In this document: positions 39,916 to 48,825 of the stretch, piece after piece | How the letters are laid out: each line of letters opens with the position of its first letter | Numbering within the stretch: position 1 is the first letter of the stretch | Assembly: GCF_900104135.1 (NCBI RefSeq) | Contig: NZ_FNIV01000002.1 | Span: 464,833-528,832 of the forward strand | Reading direction: 5' to 3' | Length of the DNA stretch: 64,000 bases | Source of the DNA: Halomonas shengliensis | GTDB taxonomy: Bacteria > Pseudomonadota > Gammaproteobacteria > Pseudomonadales > Halomonadaceae | Notes under the pieces: generated by a model | Seen by the model: only the letters and a program-made list of their open reading frames with translations | What the model was told of the DNA's origin: nothing | The model's database searches: none | Position numbers and translations under genes: made by a program

Positions 39916-40011
39916 TCAGTTGCCGACGAGGGCCTGGGCGTAGCCGGTCGCCACGACGCCAACACCGAACAGCAGCACCAGGGCCATGACCACATCGGGC
40001 TTGCGCTTCAT
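39916..40011 (-). CDS. 31-residue single-pass membrane peptide, unknown function
   Basis: A short gene starting MKRKPDVVMALV and ending GYAQALVGN, with one hydrophobic helix over residues 7-22 after a basic N-terminus. GGAG lies seven bases before the ATG. A sigma-70 promoter (TTGCCA, 18 bases, TATAGT, on the reverse strand at 40044-40073) is positioned to start the transcript about 26 bases upstream. A hairpin closes it on the other side. With promoter, ribosome site and terminator all present, I judge it real in spite of its size. I do not recognise a family; small membrane subunits and regulators of membrane complexes are one possibility. Confidence 0.65.
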   Translation of the reverse strand: MKRKPDVVMALVLLFGVGVVATGYAQALVGN

Positions 40012-40043
40012 CTTCGACTCCACAGGAATTCAACGACGGCGCG

Positions 40044-40073
40044 ACTATAGAGCCAATGCCGGCCGCCTGGCAA
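40044..40073 (-). promoter_or_regulatory. Sigma-70 promoter for the 31-residue peptide gene
   Basis: On the reverse strand TTGCCA and TATAGT are 18 bases apart. The predicted start is near 40037, giving a leader of about 26 bases. Confidence 0.6.
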
Positions 40074-40165
40074 CCGCTCCCCCTCAACGCTTACCTTCCG
40101 TTACAGGCGGCTGGCGCGGCGTGCGACGCGAGTCAGCGCTTACCCGCGCTTGGGGCGGGGAGCGC

Positions 40166-41680
40166 TCAGGCCATGAACAGCCGATAGGCGGCGTTGTCAC
40201 TCTCCTTCCAGTAGCGATAGCCGATGGCATCGAAATGCTCCTCGACATGGGAGCGGTCGCCATTGGGGATCTGCATGCCCACCAGCACGCGGCCGTAGGC
40301 GGCGCCGTGGTTGCGGTAGTGGAACAGCGAGATGTTCCAGTCTTGGGGCAGGTGGGTCAGGAAGTTCATCAATGCGCCGGGGCGCTCCGGGAACTCGAAG
40401 CGGTAGACCTCTTCGTCGAAGTGCTGCCGGGGGCGGCCGCCGCCCAGATGGCGGATATGCAGCTTGGCCAGCTCGTTGTCGGTGAGGTCCTCCACCGGAT
40501 AGCCCGCCTCGCGCAGCCTGTCGATCACCGCCTGGCGATCCTCGCCGCCGGGCTTGACCTGCACCCCGACGAAGATATGGGCGTTGTCGGGATCGGCGTA
40601 GCGGTAGTTGAACTCGGTAACCATGCGCTTGCCGATGGTGCGGCAGAACTTCTTGAAGCTGCCGGGCCGCTCGGGGATGGTCACCGCGAGGATCGCCTCG
40701 CGCTGCTCACCGAGCTCGGTACGCTCGGCGATATGCTGCAGGCGGTCGAAGTTGGTGTTGGCCCCGGAGTTGATGCACAGCAGGGTTTGCCCCTGGGCGC
40801 CGGTCTGCTGGATGTACTTCTTGAGCCCGGCCAGGGAGAGCGCCCCGGAGGTCTCGGAGACCGCCCGGGTATCCTCGAAGATGTCCTTCACCGCCGCGCA
40901 CATCTCGTCGGTGTTGACGGTGATGACGTCGTCGACCAGGTCCCGGGCGATGTCGAAGGGCACCTTGCCCACCTGGGCCACGGCGACCCCCTCGGCGAAC
41001 ACCCCCACCTGGCCGAGGGTGACCCGCTTGCCCGCCTCGCGGGCCGCCTTGAAACAGGCGCTGTCCTCGCTCTCCACGCCGATCACCTTGATCTCGGGGC
41101 GCAGGTACTTGACGTAGGCCGCCACGCCGGCGATCAGGCCCCCGCCGCCCACCGGCACGAAGATGGCGTCCAGCGGCCCGCCGTGCTGGCGCAGGATCTC
41201 CACGGCGATGGTGCCCTGGCCGGCCACCACGTCGATGTCGTCGAAGGGCGGGATGTAGGTGTAGCCGTGCTCCTCGATGAGGGTCTGGGCATGCTCCGCG
41301 GCCTCGCCGAAGGCATCGCCCTTGAGCACCACCTTCGCCCCGCGGGCGCGCACCGCCTGGACCTTGATCTCGGGGGTGATACGCGGCATCACGATCACCG
41401 CCTTGACCCCCATCTGCTTCGCGGCCATGGCCAGCCCCTGGGCGTGGTTGCCGGCGGAGGCGGCGATCACGCCCTTGGCCTTCTGGGCATCGGTGAGCTT
41501 GGCCATCTTGTTGTAGGCGCCGCGGATCTTGAAGGAGTAGACCGGCTGCAGGTCCTCGCGCTTGATCAGGATGGTGTTGTCGAAGCGCCGGGAGAGGAAG
41601 GGGGCCGGGGAGATCGGCGTTTCCCGGGCGGCTTCGTAGACCCGGGCCTGGAGAATCTTCTTGACGGTAGCTTCGAGCAT
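40166..41680 (-). CDS. ilvA: Threonine ammonia-lyase, biosynthetic
   Basis: IlvA converts threonine to 2-oxobutyrate, the first step of isoleucine synthesis. The 504-residue protein has the pyridoxal-phosphate lysine in PVYSFKIRGAYNKMA near residue 58, SAGNHAQGLA, the phosphate loop VPVGGGGLIAGVAAYVKYL, and two C-terminal ACT-like domains (EAILAVTIPERPGSFKKFC and YRFEFPERPGALMNFL) that bind isoleucine and valine. The ATG at 41680 gives the N-terminus MLEATVKKIL, which resembles that of the Pseudomonas enzyme. It is divergent from rpiA, the same pairing as in Pseudomonas. Confidence 0.96.
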   Translation of the reverse strand: MLEATVKKILQARVYEAARETPISPAPFLSRRFDNTILIKREDLQPVYSFKIRGAYNKMAKLTDAQKAKGVIAASAGNHAQGLAMAAKQMGVKAVIVMPRITPEIKVQAVRARGAKVVLKGDAFGEAAEHAQTLIEEHGYTYIPPFDDIDVVAGQGTIAVEILRQHGGPLDAIFVPVGGGGLIAGVAAYVKYLRPEIKVIGVESEDSACFKAAREAGKRVTLGQVGVFAEGVAVAQVGKVPFDIARDLVDDVITVNTDEMCAAVKDIFEDTRAVSETSGALSLAGLKKYIQQTGAQGQTLLCINSGANTNFDRLQHIAERTELGEQREAILAVTIPERPGSFKKFCRTIGKRMVTEFNYRYADPDNAHIFVGVQVKPGGEDRQAVIDRLREAGYPVEDLTDNELAKLHIRHLGGGRPRQHFDEEVYRFEFPERPGALMNFLTHLPQDWNISLFHYRNHGAAYGRVLVGMQIPNGDRSHVEEHFDAIGYRYWKESDNAAYRLFMA

Positions 41681-41809
41681 CCTGATATCCCAGAGGCGTG
41701 ACGCGAGAGGACGCAGCGCGAATGCTGCGGTGCGGGGCAACCCCTATTGGTAGCATCCCGGCCAGTCTCGCGTCCAGCCGCTGCCATCGGCAGACGGGCC
41801 CCGCTGGCC

Positions 41810-41815
41810 TATAAT
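41810..41815 (+). promoter_or_regulatory. Consensus -10 box of rpiA
   Basis: A perfect TATAAT lies 45 bases before the rpiA start. No good -35 box is seen at the standard distance, so an activator or a weak -35 contact is implied. Confidence 0.5.
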
Positions 41816-41859
41816 GGCGCCCCATCCGCATCCCTCATGCCACCCAAGGAGAGCGCCCC

Positions 41860-42549
41860 ATGACCCAGGCCACCCTGTCCCAGGATCAGCTCAAGGAGGC
41901 CGTCGCCGCGGCCGCCATCGACGAGGTGCGTCCCCACCTGCACCGCGATAGCGTGCTCGGCATCGGCACCGGCTCCACCGCCAACCGCTTCATCGACCGC
42001 CTGGCCGAGCTGCGCCATGACTTCGCCGGCGCGGTGGCCAGCTCCGAGGCCAGCGCCGAGCGGCTGCGCAGCCATGGCATCGAGGTGTTCGAGCTCAACA
42101 GCGTCGGCACGGTGCCGGTCTATGTCGACGGTGCCGACGAAGTGAACGCTCACCTGCACATGATCAAGGGCGGCGGCGCGGCCCTGACCCGGGAGAAGAT
42201 CGTCGCCGCCTGCGCGGAGCGGTTCATCTGCATCGCCGACGGCTCCAAGAAGGTCGAGCGCCTGGGCGCCTTCCCGCTGCCGGTGGAGGTGATTCCCATG
42301 GCGCGCTCCTACGTGGCCCGGGAGCTGGTCAAACTGGGCGCCGATCCGGTCTATCGCGAGGGGGTGGTCACCGACAACGGCAACCAGATCATCGACTGCT
42401 ACGACTTCATGATCGACGACCCGCTGGCCATGGAGGCCCGCCTCAATGCCATCGTCGGCGTGGTCACCAACGGCCTGTTCGCCGCCCGCGGTGCCGATGT
42501 GCTGCTGCTGGGGACCGCCGGCGGCGTGGAGCGCCTGACACCCGCCTGA
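41860..42549 (+). CDS. rpiA: Ribose-5-phosphate isomerase A
   Basis: RpiA interconverts ribose-5-phosphate and ribulose-5-phosphate in the pentose phosphate pathway. The 229-residue protein has the phosphate loop [17 protein letters not shown] near residue 33, [28 protein letters not shown] with the catalytic aspartate and lysine, and the C-terminal [30 protein letters not shown] precedes the ATG. Ribulose-5-phosphate also feeds the Kdo pathway, but the link to the LPS genes downstream may be chance. Confidence 0.97.
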   Translation: MTQATLSQDQLKEAVAAAAIDEVRPHLHRDSVLGIGTGSTANRFIDRLAELRHDFAGAVASSEASAERLRSHGIEVFELNSVGTVPVYVDGADEVNAHLHMIKGGGAALTREKIVAACAERFICIADGSKKVERLGAFPLPVEVIPMARSYVARELVKLGADPVYREGVVTDNGNQIIDCYDFMIDDPLAMEARLNAIVGVVTNGLFAARGADVLLLGTAGGVERLTPA

Positions 42550-42572
42550 CATTCACTGTGGGCGCGGCACGC

Positions 42573-42602
42573 GCCGGCGAAGTGAGCACTCACTTCGCCG
42601 GC
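42573..42602. terminator. Hairpin between rpiA and waaA
   Basis: GCCGGCGAAGTGAG and its exact complement flank two bases. The stem contains the waaA stop codon (42590-42592), so it overlaps coding sequence on one strand. No T-run follows. Confidence 0.55.
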
Positions 42603-43867
42603 AAGAGCCTTTCCAGGCCCGCCAGGGTCGTCGCCAGGGCACCACGGTTGGCCGCCACCACGGCGCGCCCCGCCTCGCCGAGCCGACGCCGCTCGGCGGG
42701 ATCCGCGAACAGCCCGGCGAGGGCCTCGGCCAGGGCGGCCTCGTCGGCCACCTCCACCAGGGCGTCGGCGCCGCGCAGTGCCTCGGCCACATCGGCGAAG
42801 TTGGCAAGCGCGGGCCCGGTGAGCACCGGTACCCCCTGGGCGGCGGGCTCCAGCAGGTTGTGGCCCCCCACCGGCACCAGGCTGCCGCCGACGAAGGCGA
42901 GGTCCGCCGCGCCGTAGAGCGCCGCCAGCTCGCCCATGGTGTCGCCCAGGTAGACCGCCGTCGCGGCCTCGGGCCACTCGCCGCGGGAGCGACGCGCCGC
43001 CGGCATTCCCGCCTGCTCGCAGAGCGTCGCGACCGCATCGAAGCGCTGGGGGTGGCGCGGCACCAGCACCAGCAGCGCCTCCGGAAGGCGCTCGCGCAAC
43101 CGCCGGTGCGCGGTGAGTAGCCGCGCCTCCTCGCCCTCGTGGGTGGAGCCCGCCACCCATACCGGGCGGCGCCCGAGCCAGGTGCGCAAGCGCTCGCTTA
43201 CGCCTTGAGTCACGTCATCCAGGGCGATATCGAACTTGAGCGAGCCCACCACGCTGGTGCGTCGCGGTGCCATGCCAAGCGTAGCGAAGCGCGCGGCGTC
43301 CTCCTCGGACTTGGCGGCCAGCCAGTCGACACAGGCCAGGGCCTCGCGCAGCAGCGGCCGCAGGCGACGGTAGCCGCGCAGGGCGCGCGGCGAGAGGCGG
43401 CCGTTGACCACGGCCACCGGCACGCCGCGACGCTGGCAGGCATGGAGCAGGTTGGGCCACAGCTCGGTCTCGAAGAAGAGCGCCAGCTCCGGGCGCAGGC
43501 GTTCGACGAAGCGCGCCGCGGCATGCGGGAAGTCCAGGGGCAGGAAGCGATGGACCAGCCGGCCGTCGTCGCGCCCCTCGGCCAGGGCGCGAACCCGCTC
43601 GGCGCCGGTGGCGGTCATGGTGGTGACGGTGAGTGAGTGGCCGGGATAGCGCTCCAGCAGCGCCTCGATCAGGGGGCGGGCCGCCTGCACCTCGCCCACC
43701 GAGGCGCAGTGCAGCCACAGCATGGGGGTCTCGGGAGGGGTCTCGGGGATCCGGCCCAGGCGCAGCGGCCTGGGGTCGGTGAGTCCATGCTCACGGCGCA
43801 GGCGCCGCCAGGCCAGGGGCGCCGCCAGGTGCAGCAGCCCCGAGTAGGCGAGCCGGGGCCAGCCCAT
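42590..43867 (-). CDS. waaA: 3-Deoxy-D-manno-octulosonic acid transferase
   Basis: WaaA transfers Kdo from CMP-Kdo to lipid A precursor at the inner membrane. The 425-residue GT30 protein has LWLHCASVGEVQAARPLIEALL near residue 50, FFETELWPNLLHACQRRGVPVAVVNGRLS, SLKFDIALDD and a C-terminal GGSLVPVGGHNLLEPAAQGVPVLTGP. Its ATG overlaps the hldE stop by one base (TGATG), so the two are coupled. Because kdkA is present in the same cluster, this WaaA is probably the single-Kdo-adding type, although the sequence alone does not prove that. Confidence 0.95.
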   Translation of the reverse strand: MGWPRLAYSGLLHLAAPLAWRRLRREHGLTDPRPLRLGRIPETPPETPMLWLHCASVGEVQAARPLIEALLERYPGHSLTVTTMTATGAERVRALAEGRDDGRLVHRFLPLDFPHAAARFVERLRPELALFFETELWPNLLHACQRRGVPVAVVNGRLSPRALRGYRRLRPLLREALACVDWLAAKSEEDAARFATLGMAPRRTSVVGSLKFDIALDDVTQGVSERLRTWLGRRPVWVAGSTHEGEEARLLTAHRRLRERLPEALLVLVPRHPQRFDAVATLCEQAGMPAARRSRGEWPEAATAVYLGDTMGELAALYGAADLAFVGGSLVPVGGHNLLEPAAQGVPVLTGPALANFADVAEALRGADALVEVADEAALAEALAGLFADPAERRRLGEAGRAVVAANRGALATTLAGLERLLPAK

Positions 43868-45297
43868 CAGCTCTCGCGGTCGAGGATGGTGGAGATCATC
43901 GCCGTGGTGGAGACGCCGTCCTCGAAGCCCAGCACCCGGACCTCGCCGCCGGCCTCACGCACCGCCGTGCCGCCGGCGATCTGCTCGGGCCGGTAGTCGC
44001 CACCCTTGACCAGCACGTCGGGCAGCACCGCCTCGATCAGCCGCTGGGGGGTGTCCTCCGTGAACGGCACCACCCAGTCCACCGCGCCGAGACCAGCGAG
44101 TACCTGCATGCGCCGCGCCAGGGGGTTGATGGGGCGCTTGGGGCCCTTGAGCCGCGCGATGGAGGCGTCGTCGTTGACCGCCACCACCAGCCGGTCGCCC
44201 AGCTTGCGGGCCTGCTCCAGGTAGGCCACGTGGCCGGCGTGGAGGATGTCGAAGCAGCCATTGGTCATCACCACCCGCTCGCCGCGCGCCTGGGCGGCGC
44301 GCACCGCCTCGATCAGCGCCGACTCCTCGATCGCCCCGAACTCGGCCAGCTTGTCGCCGTGCAGGGCGGTGTAGAGCTCGGCGATGGAGAGGGTGGCGGT
44401 GCCCGGCTTGGCCACCACCAGGCCGGCGGCCAGGTTGGCCAGGGTCATCGCCTCGGGGAAGCCGTGGCCGGCGGCCAGCGCCAGGCCCAGCACCCCGATC
44501 ACGGTGTCGCCGGCGCCGGTGACGTCATAGACCTCCCGCGCCCGGGTCGGCAGGTGCAGCGGCTCGTGCCCCTCGCGGATCAGGGTCATGCCCTTCTCGC
44601 TGCGGGTGATCAGCAGCGCCTCCAGCTCGAGCTCGGCGCGCAACGCCTCACCGCGGCGGGCCAGCTCGGCGTCGTCGCGGCAGTGGCCCACCACCGCCTC
44701 GAACTCGGTGAGGTTGGGGGTGATCACGCTGGCACCACGGTAGCGGGAGAAGTCGCTGCCCTTGGGGTCCACCAGCACCCGCTTGCCGCTGGCACGCACC
44801 AGGCGGATCAGCTCCTCGACCCGGTTCAGGGTGCCCTTGCCGTAGTCGGAGAGGATCACCAGGTCGCTCTCGGGCAGCGCCGCCTCCACCCGCGCCAGGA
44901 GCCCCGAGGTGTCCGCCTCGCCGAGCCCCTCCTCGAAGTCGAGGCGGATCAGCTGCTGGTTGCGGCTCATCACCCGCAGCTTGGTGATCGTCGGCACGCC
45001 AGGGCTGCGCTGGAAGTGAGTGCTCACTCCGGCGTCTTCCAGGCGGCTCACCAGACGGTCGGCGTTGTCGTCGTCGCCCACCAGGCCAGACAGCGCCGCC
45101 CAGGCACCCAGCGAGCAGATGTTGAGCGCCACGTTGGCCGCGCCACCGGGGCGGTCCTCGCTCTCCTCCACCCGGACCACCGGCACCGGCGCCTCCGGGG
45201 AGATCCGCGAGGTGCCGCCGTGCCAGTAGCGGTCGAGCATGACGTCGCCCACCACCAGCAGGCGGGAGCGCTCCAGGGCGGTCAGGTCGAGTCTCAT
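43867..45297 (-). CDS. hldE: Bifunctional heptose 7-phosphate kinase / heptose 1-phosphate adenylyltransferase
   Basis: HldE carries out two steps of ADP-heptose synthesis. The 476-residue protein has an N-terminal PfkB-type kinase domain ([16 protein letters not shown] near residue 50; catalytic [17 protein letters not shown] near residue 260) and a C-terminal nucleotidyltransferase domain ([24 protein letters not shown] with the HxGH motif near residue 355). It is five bases from the heptosyltransferase gene upstream and overlaps waaA downstream. With gmhB and hldD in the window, only gmhA of the pathway is missing here. Confidence 0.96.
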   Translation of the reverse strand: MRLDLTALERSRLLVVGDVMLDRYWHGGTSRISPEAPVPVVRVEESEDRPGGAANVALNICSLGAWAALSGLVGDDDNADRLVSRLEDAGVSTHFQRSPGVPTITKLRVMSRNQQLIRLDFEEGLGEADTSGLLARVEAALPESDLVILSDYGKGTLNRVEELIRLVRASGKRVLVDPKGSDFSRYRGASVITPNLTEFEAVVGHCRDDAELARRGEALRAELELEALLITRSEKGMTLIREGHEPLHLPTRAREVYDVTGAGDTVIGVLGLALAAGHGFPEAMTLANLAAGLVVAKPGTATLSIAELYTALHGDKLAEFGAIEESALIEAVRAAQARGERVVMTNGCFDILHAGHVAYLEQARKLGDRLVVAVNDDASIARLKGPKRPINPLARRMQVLAGLGAVDWVVPFTEDTPQRLIEAVLPDVLVKGGDYRPEQIAGGTAVREAGGEVRVLGFEDGVSTTAMISTILDRES

Positions 45298-45302
45298 GGT
45301 CG

Positions 45303-46391
45303 TCAGGCGTCCTTGTCAGGAGGAGGGGCGGCGGCGTGCTGCAGCACCGCCTCGAGGCGCTCGATCACGTCGTCGGCGTGGATCAGCGACATGGCATCGG
45401 GATGGCGGACCCGCTGGCCCCAGGGAATCGTCTCGGGGTCCTTGTGCAGGTAGGTGCGCACCGCCTCGGGATAGCGGTTGACCACGAACTCGCGCCAACG
45501 GTACGGGGCGGCGCGGTCCGGGTTGGTGGTGGCATAGAGCCCCACGGTGGGGGTGTTCAGGGCGTTGGCCATGTGTACCGGGCCGGAATCCGGGGCGATG
45601 ACCGCGCGCGCCGCGTCGATCAGCGCCAGCAGGCCCTTGAGCGAGGTGGCGCCGATGGCGTCGATCACCGCCTCATCCGGGCAGAGGGCCTGGATACGCG
45701 CCCCCATCTCCCGTTCCTGGGTGCTACCGCCGCCGGTCAGCACCGTCTTCAGCCCGTGCTGCTCCCAGGCGTGCTGCACCACCGCGGCATACCCCTCGGC
45801 GGACCAGTTGCGGAAGTTGCGCAGCCGCGGATTGGCACAGGGGCTCATCAGCAGGTAGGGCGACCCAAGGGTGAGGGCCCGTGCCTCCTCCCGGGCCGCG
45901 GCCGGGATCGGCAGGTCCCAGGCCAGCGAGAGATCCTCGACACCCAGCAGGCGGGCGAAGTCGAGGAAGGACTCCAGCACATGGGCGCGCGGGTGGGGAG
46001 CGAGCTGGTGATGGGTAAACCAGTGCTGGGCATCCTTGGCACGCGCCTTGTCGTAGCCCACCCGCACGTCGGCCTTGAGCCCTAGGGAGAGCACGCTGGC
46101 CCGCAGCGCCTGCTGCATGTGCAGCAGCACGTCGAAGCGGGTGTCGCCCAGCTCTCGCCACAGCGCCCGCATGCCGGCCAGGCCGCTGGCCTTGTCGTAG
46201 ACCACCAGCTCGACCCCGGAGAGGCCCGCCAGTAGACTGTGCTCGGCCTTGCCGACGATCCAGGTGATGCGCGCCTCGGGCCACTGGCGCTGCAGGGCAC
46301 GCACCGTCGGCACCAGGTTACACACATCGCCCAGGGCGGAGAGGCGCAGCACACCGATATGGCGTGGTTGGGCGGGCAGAGGATGCTTCAT
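45303..46391 (-). CDS. GT9 lipopolysaccharide heptosyltransferase, OpsX-like
   Basis: A 362-residue heptosyltransferase (GT9). It starts [50 protein letters not shown], and the phrases [23 protein letters not shown] and [29 protein letters not shown] resemble OpsX, the heptosyltransferase I of Haemophilus, as I remember it. The ADP-heptose site [21 protein letters not shown] is near residue 270. OpsX-type enzymes act on a phosphorylated Kdo, which agrees with kdkA next door. The ATG shares CATG with the kdkA start on the other strand. A WaaC or WaaQ assignment is possible. Confidence 0.88.
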   Translation of the reverse strand: MKHPLPAQPRHIGVLRLSALGDVCNLVPTVRALQRQWPEARITWIVGKAEHSLLAGLSGVELVVYDKASGLAGMRALWRELGDTRFDVLLHMQQALRASVLSLGLKADVRVGYDKARAKDAQHWFTHHQLAPHPRAHVLESFLDFARLLGVEDLSLAWDLPIPAAAREEARALTLGSPYLLMSPCANPRLRNFRNWSAEGYAAVVQHAWEQHGLKTVLTGGGSTQEREMGARIQALCPDEAVIDAIGATSLKGLLALIDAARAVIAPDSGPVHMANALNTPTVGLYATTNPDRAAPYRWREFVVNRYPEAVRTYLHKDPETIPWGQRVRHPDAMSLIHADDVIERLEAVLQHAAAPPPDKDA

Positions 46392-47109
46392 GCGCTTGGC
46401 AACATTGAGAGCGGGAAAAAACCACATTCTATATGATGCGGACAGTTTATGTGACGCCGGCGCGGCGCCACAAATCGGCCCGTCTCTCCTCGACCCCGCC
46501 TGGTGGCAAGCCCGTGGTCGCGTCACCGGCGAGGCCCCGGGGCGAGGCGCCAGCCTCTTCCTGAATGCCGGCAACGGCGAGGAGTGGGTGCTGCGCCCCT
46601 ACCGCCGTGGCGGCCTGGTGGCGAGGCTCAGCGAGCGCCGCTACCTGTGGACGGGCCTCGAGCGCACCCGCGCCTTCCGCGAGCTGCGCCTCACCGCCGA
46701 GCTGCTGGATCAGGGGCTGCCGGTGCCCCGCCCGGTGGCCGCCGGCGTCACCTGCCACGGCCTGACCTACGAGGCCACCCTGATCACCGTGCGCCTGCCC
46801 GGCGCCCGCGCCCTGGCCAGCCTGCTGAAGAACGGCGAGGCCGACGATGTCCTGCTGCAACGCGTCGGCGCCACCATTCGGCGCTTCCACGACGCCGGCC
46901 TCGACCATGTGGATCTCAACGCCCGCAACCTGCTGGTGGATGGCGAGGGCAAGGTGTGGCTGATCGACCTGGATCGCTGCCGACTGCGCCGGGAAGGCGC
47001 TTGGAAAGGACGCAACCTGAAAAGACTAGAGAGCTCTATAGCCAAGTTTGTCGCTACAGAAGAAGTAACGCGCATAATCGAGCGGATTACTGCAGGCTAC
47101 TATAACTGA
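46390..47109 (+). CDS. kdkA: 3-Deoxy-D-manno-octulosonic acid kinase
   Basis: KdkA phosphorylates O4 of the inner-core Kdo. The 239-residue protein has GRGASLFLNAGNGEEWVLRPYRRGGLVARLSERRYLWTGLERTRAFRELRL in the N-lobe and the catalytic loop DHVDLNARNLLVD followed by WLIDLDRCRL, matching the HxDxxxxN and DxD pattern of small-molecule kinases. The end shifts to AT-rich codons and overlaps the yrbL gene tail-to-tail by ten bases. The ATG at 46390 gives the N-terminal length expected from Haemophilus KdkA. Its start overlaps the start of the divergent heptosyltransferase by two bases, so each promoter must lie within the other gene. Confidence 0.92.
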   Translation: MRLATLRAGKNHILYDADSLCDAGAAPQIGPSLLDPAWWQARGRVTGEAPGRGASLFLNAGNGEEWVLRPYRRGGLVARLSERRYLWTGLERTRAFRELRLTAELLDQGLPVPRPVAAGVTCHGLTYEATLITVRLPGARALASLLKNGEADDVLLQRVGATIRRFHDAGLDHVDLNARNLLVDGEGKVWLIDLDRCRLRREGAWKGRNLKRLESSIAKFVATEEVTRIIERITAGYYN

Positions 47110-47684
47110 CGCTCTTGTGTGGACATGAATCTCGGCTCGACCATTTTCTCCATAAACCTGACCCACTTGCGCCGGATCTTGCGCCGGCCAAGCCAAGGTA
47201 TATAATCCGGCAAAGGAATAAATTCCGAAGAACCCAGTCCGTCGATCAGCATGATAGTGGTGGCGCCCGATCGCTCGATCACCAACAAGTTGCTCATCAC
47301 CAAATCGCAAGGCACCACGTTATAGGCCAGCAAGTAGGCTTTGAGTGCGCCGAGCCCTGCCCAAAATTGGCTTTTCTGCTTAGGCGTCAGGGGCTTGGCT
47401 AGGTACTCAGCCACATTGGGCGGGAGATTGCCCTGATCATCGAGTACCAATTGCTGCTCGATACCGACAAAACCAGCATCTTCCACCACCCCGAAGAACT
47501 CGGGAATGAGCGTGAATGGCACCCGCCGCCGCTGCAAATAGCGAAAGTAGCGCAGTTCGCGACGAGTCTGCTTGGCTTTTTCTCGCCGGCTGAGCTTGAT
47601 ACATCGTCCGGGATCATCGGGGTGCTGATAGCAGATACGCTCATCACCCCGGCCGATGATTGTCCAATTCCTTACGTCTGGCAT
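47100..47684 (-). CDS. YrbL-family kinase-like protein in LPS cluster
   Basis: A 194-residue protein of the YrbL family, first noted as a PhoP-regulated gene of unknown function in enterobacteria. It has an N-terminal nucleotide-loop-like segment (IIGRGDERICYQHPDDPGRCIKLSRR), the helix REKAKQTRRELRYFRYL and a kinase-like catalytic loop PCDLVMSNLLVIE followed by IMLIDGLGSSEF, equivalent to the D-x4-N and D-x-G motifs. Its last bases overlap kdkA tail-to-tail and its start overlaps the next glycosyltransferase gene by 13 bases. A role in phosphorylating a core sugar is inferred from location and motif only. Confidence 0.85.
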   Translation of the reverse strand: MPDVRNWTIIGRGDERICYQHPDDPGRCIKLSRREKAKQTRRELRYFRYLQRRRVPFTLIPEFFGVVEDAGFVGIEQQLVLDDQGNLPPNVAEYLAKPLTPKQKSQFWAGLGALKAYLLAYNVVPCDLVMSNLLVIERSGATTIMLIDGLGSSEFIPLPDYIPWLGRRKIRRKWVRFMEKMVEPRFMSTQERQL

Positions 47685-48799
47685 CGAGCCGCCTGTTTTT
47701 GCTGGTATACGTCAAGAATGCATCGGTAGTTCTGGGCCATGATTTCTTCTACATCGAGGGACAGTGCCAACTCGCGGCAGCGACTTTTCAGTTCAGCATC
47801 ACCCTTAAGCCTGGCCCAATAAGCCATAGCGTCGGTGAGTGCCTCAAGGTCATCTGCTCGATCGATAACCGTAGCCACCTCTGACGTCACCACCTCTTTA
47901 GCGCCACACTTCTTGGTAGTTATAACTGGCGTTCCACAGGAAAGTGCCTCAAGTACTGTAAAGCCAAATGGCTCGTAATACGCAGGCAGCACATAGCAGT
48001 CGGCGAGGGAAAAATATCGTTCTGGTGAAGACTGCTCACCCAGGAAACGGCATTTATCTACAATGCCGAGACGCTGGGCAAGCTCCTGATACTGAGCCTG
48101 CCGGGAGTCACGCCCAACCACCAGCAAGATGGCTTCTCCGTCGAGCCGGGAGAAGGCTTCAAGGGTTGGCTCCAGCCCCTTTCGACGATAACCGGTGCCC
48201 AGGAACAGAAAAACAGGAACTTGATCATCCAGCCTTAATTCCTGGGCAAGAGCACTAACATCATCACTGAGCCGTGTACGGTCAAAACGGTGAGTGTCGA
48301 CAAAGTTATGGATTACGGAACGCCGCTCAGCAGGCACATTGTACGCTTCGGCAATCTCGTCATCACTTTGCCATGAATTGGAGACCACGTGGTAATAGGC
48401 GTCGGGCGCCATGGCCCTGGCCTCAATTCGCGCAGCCGCCCTATCCTTCCACCGCCACTGACGCTTAGGTTTCGAAGCCAGGTGATGATAGACAGTACCG
48501 CCGCCGATGCGCAGCAGGTCATGGGTCCAAGTCTTTCCCAGTCCGTAGACCAGATCATAGTCGGCAGACTTAACGTGGCGTTCTACCGCCTCAGCAAAGC
48601 GCCACATGCGCTGGGCCTTTCCGATACTGAACGGGCGCAGACAAACAAAACGAATGCTTGGATGCGCAGGTGCCACATGGGAGCGGCAGATGATTGTCAC
48701 ATCTTCACCACGCTCTGCCAGGTAGCGTGATAGCTCATTGAGAAAACGCTCAGTACCGCCGGAGGCAGCGTGACGCATATGTACTAGGGCTATTTTCAC
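47672..48799 (-). CDS. Glycosyltransferase family 4, WaaG-like
   Basis: A 375-residue GT-B glycosyltransferase of the WaaG type. The N-terminal KIALVHMRHAASGGTERFLNELSRYLAERGEDVTIICR has the glycine-rich loop, and the C-terminal half has VFLFLGTGYRRKGLEPTLEAFSRL, FLGEQSSPERYFSLADCYVLPAYYEPFGFTVLEALSCGTPVIT with the nucleotide-sugar EPFG-x3-E motif. I prefer the GTG at 48799 because ATGAGG lies eight bases upstream and the N-terminus begins at the expected strand; the frame also has a TTG at 48829. WaaG adds a glucose to heptose II, but the donor here is not known. Codon use is less GC-rich than in the neighbours outside the cluster. Confidence 0.9.
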   Translation of the reverse strand: MKIALVHMRHAASGGTERFLNELSRYLAERGEDVTIICRSHVAPAHPSIRFVCLRPFSIGKAQRMWRFAEAVERHVKSADYDLVYGLGKTWTHDLLRIGGGTVYHHLASKPKRQWRWKDRAAARIEARAMAPDAYYHVVSNSWQSDDEIAEAYNVPAERRSVIHNFVDTHRFDRTRLSDDVSALAQELRLDDQVPVFLFLGTGYRRKGLEPTLEAFSRLDGEAILLVVGRDSRQAQYQELAQRLGIVDKCRFLGEQSSPERYFSLADCYVLPAYYEPFGFTVLEALSCGTPVITTKKCGAKEVVTSEVATVIDRADDLEALTDAMAYWARLKGDAELKSRCRELALSLDVEEIMAQNYRCILDVYQQKQAARCQT

Positions 48800-48825
48800 T
48801 GGCACGGCCTCATGGGTCGGCGCGC

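Noticed and set aside
39986..41701. 571-codon open frame opposite ilvA
   Set aside because: Antisense shadow; ilvA on the reverse strand has all catalytic motifs and two ACT-like domains.
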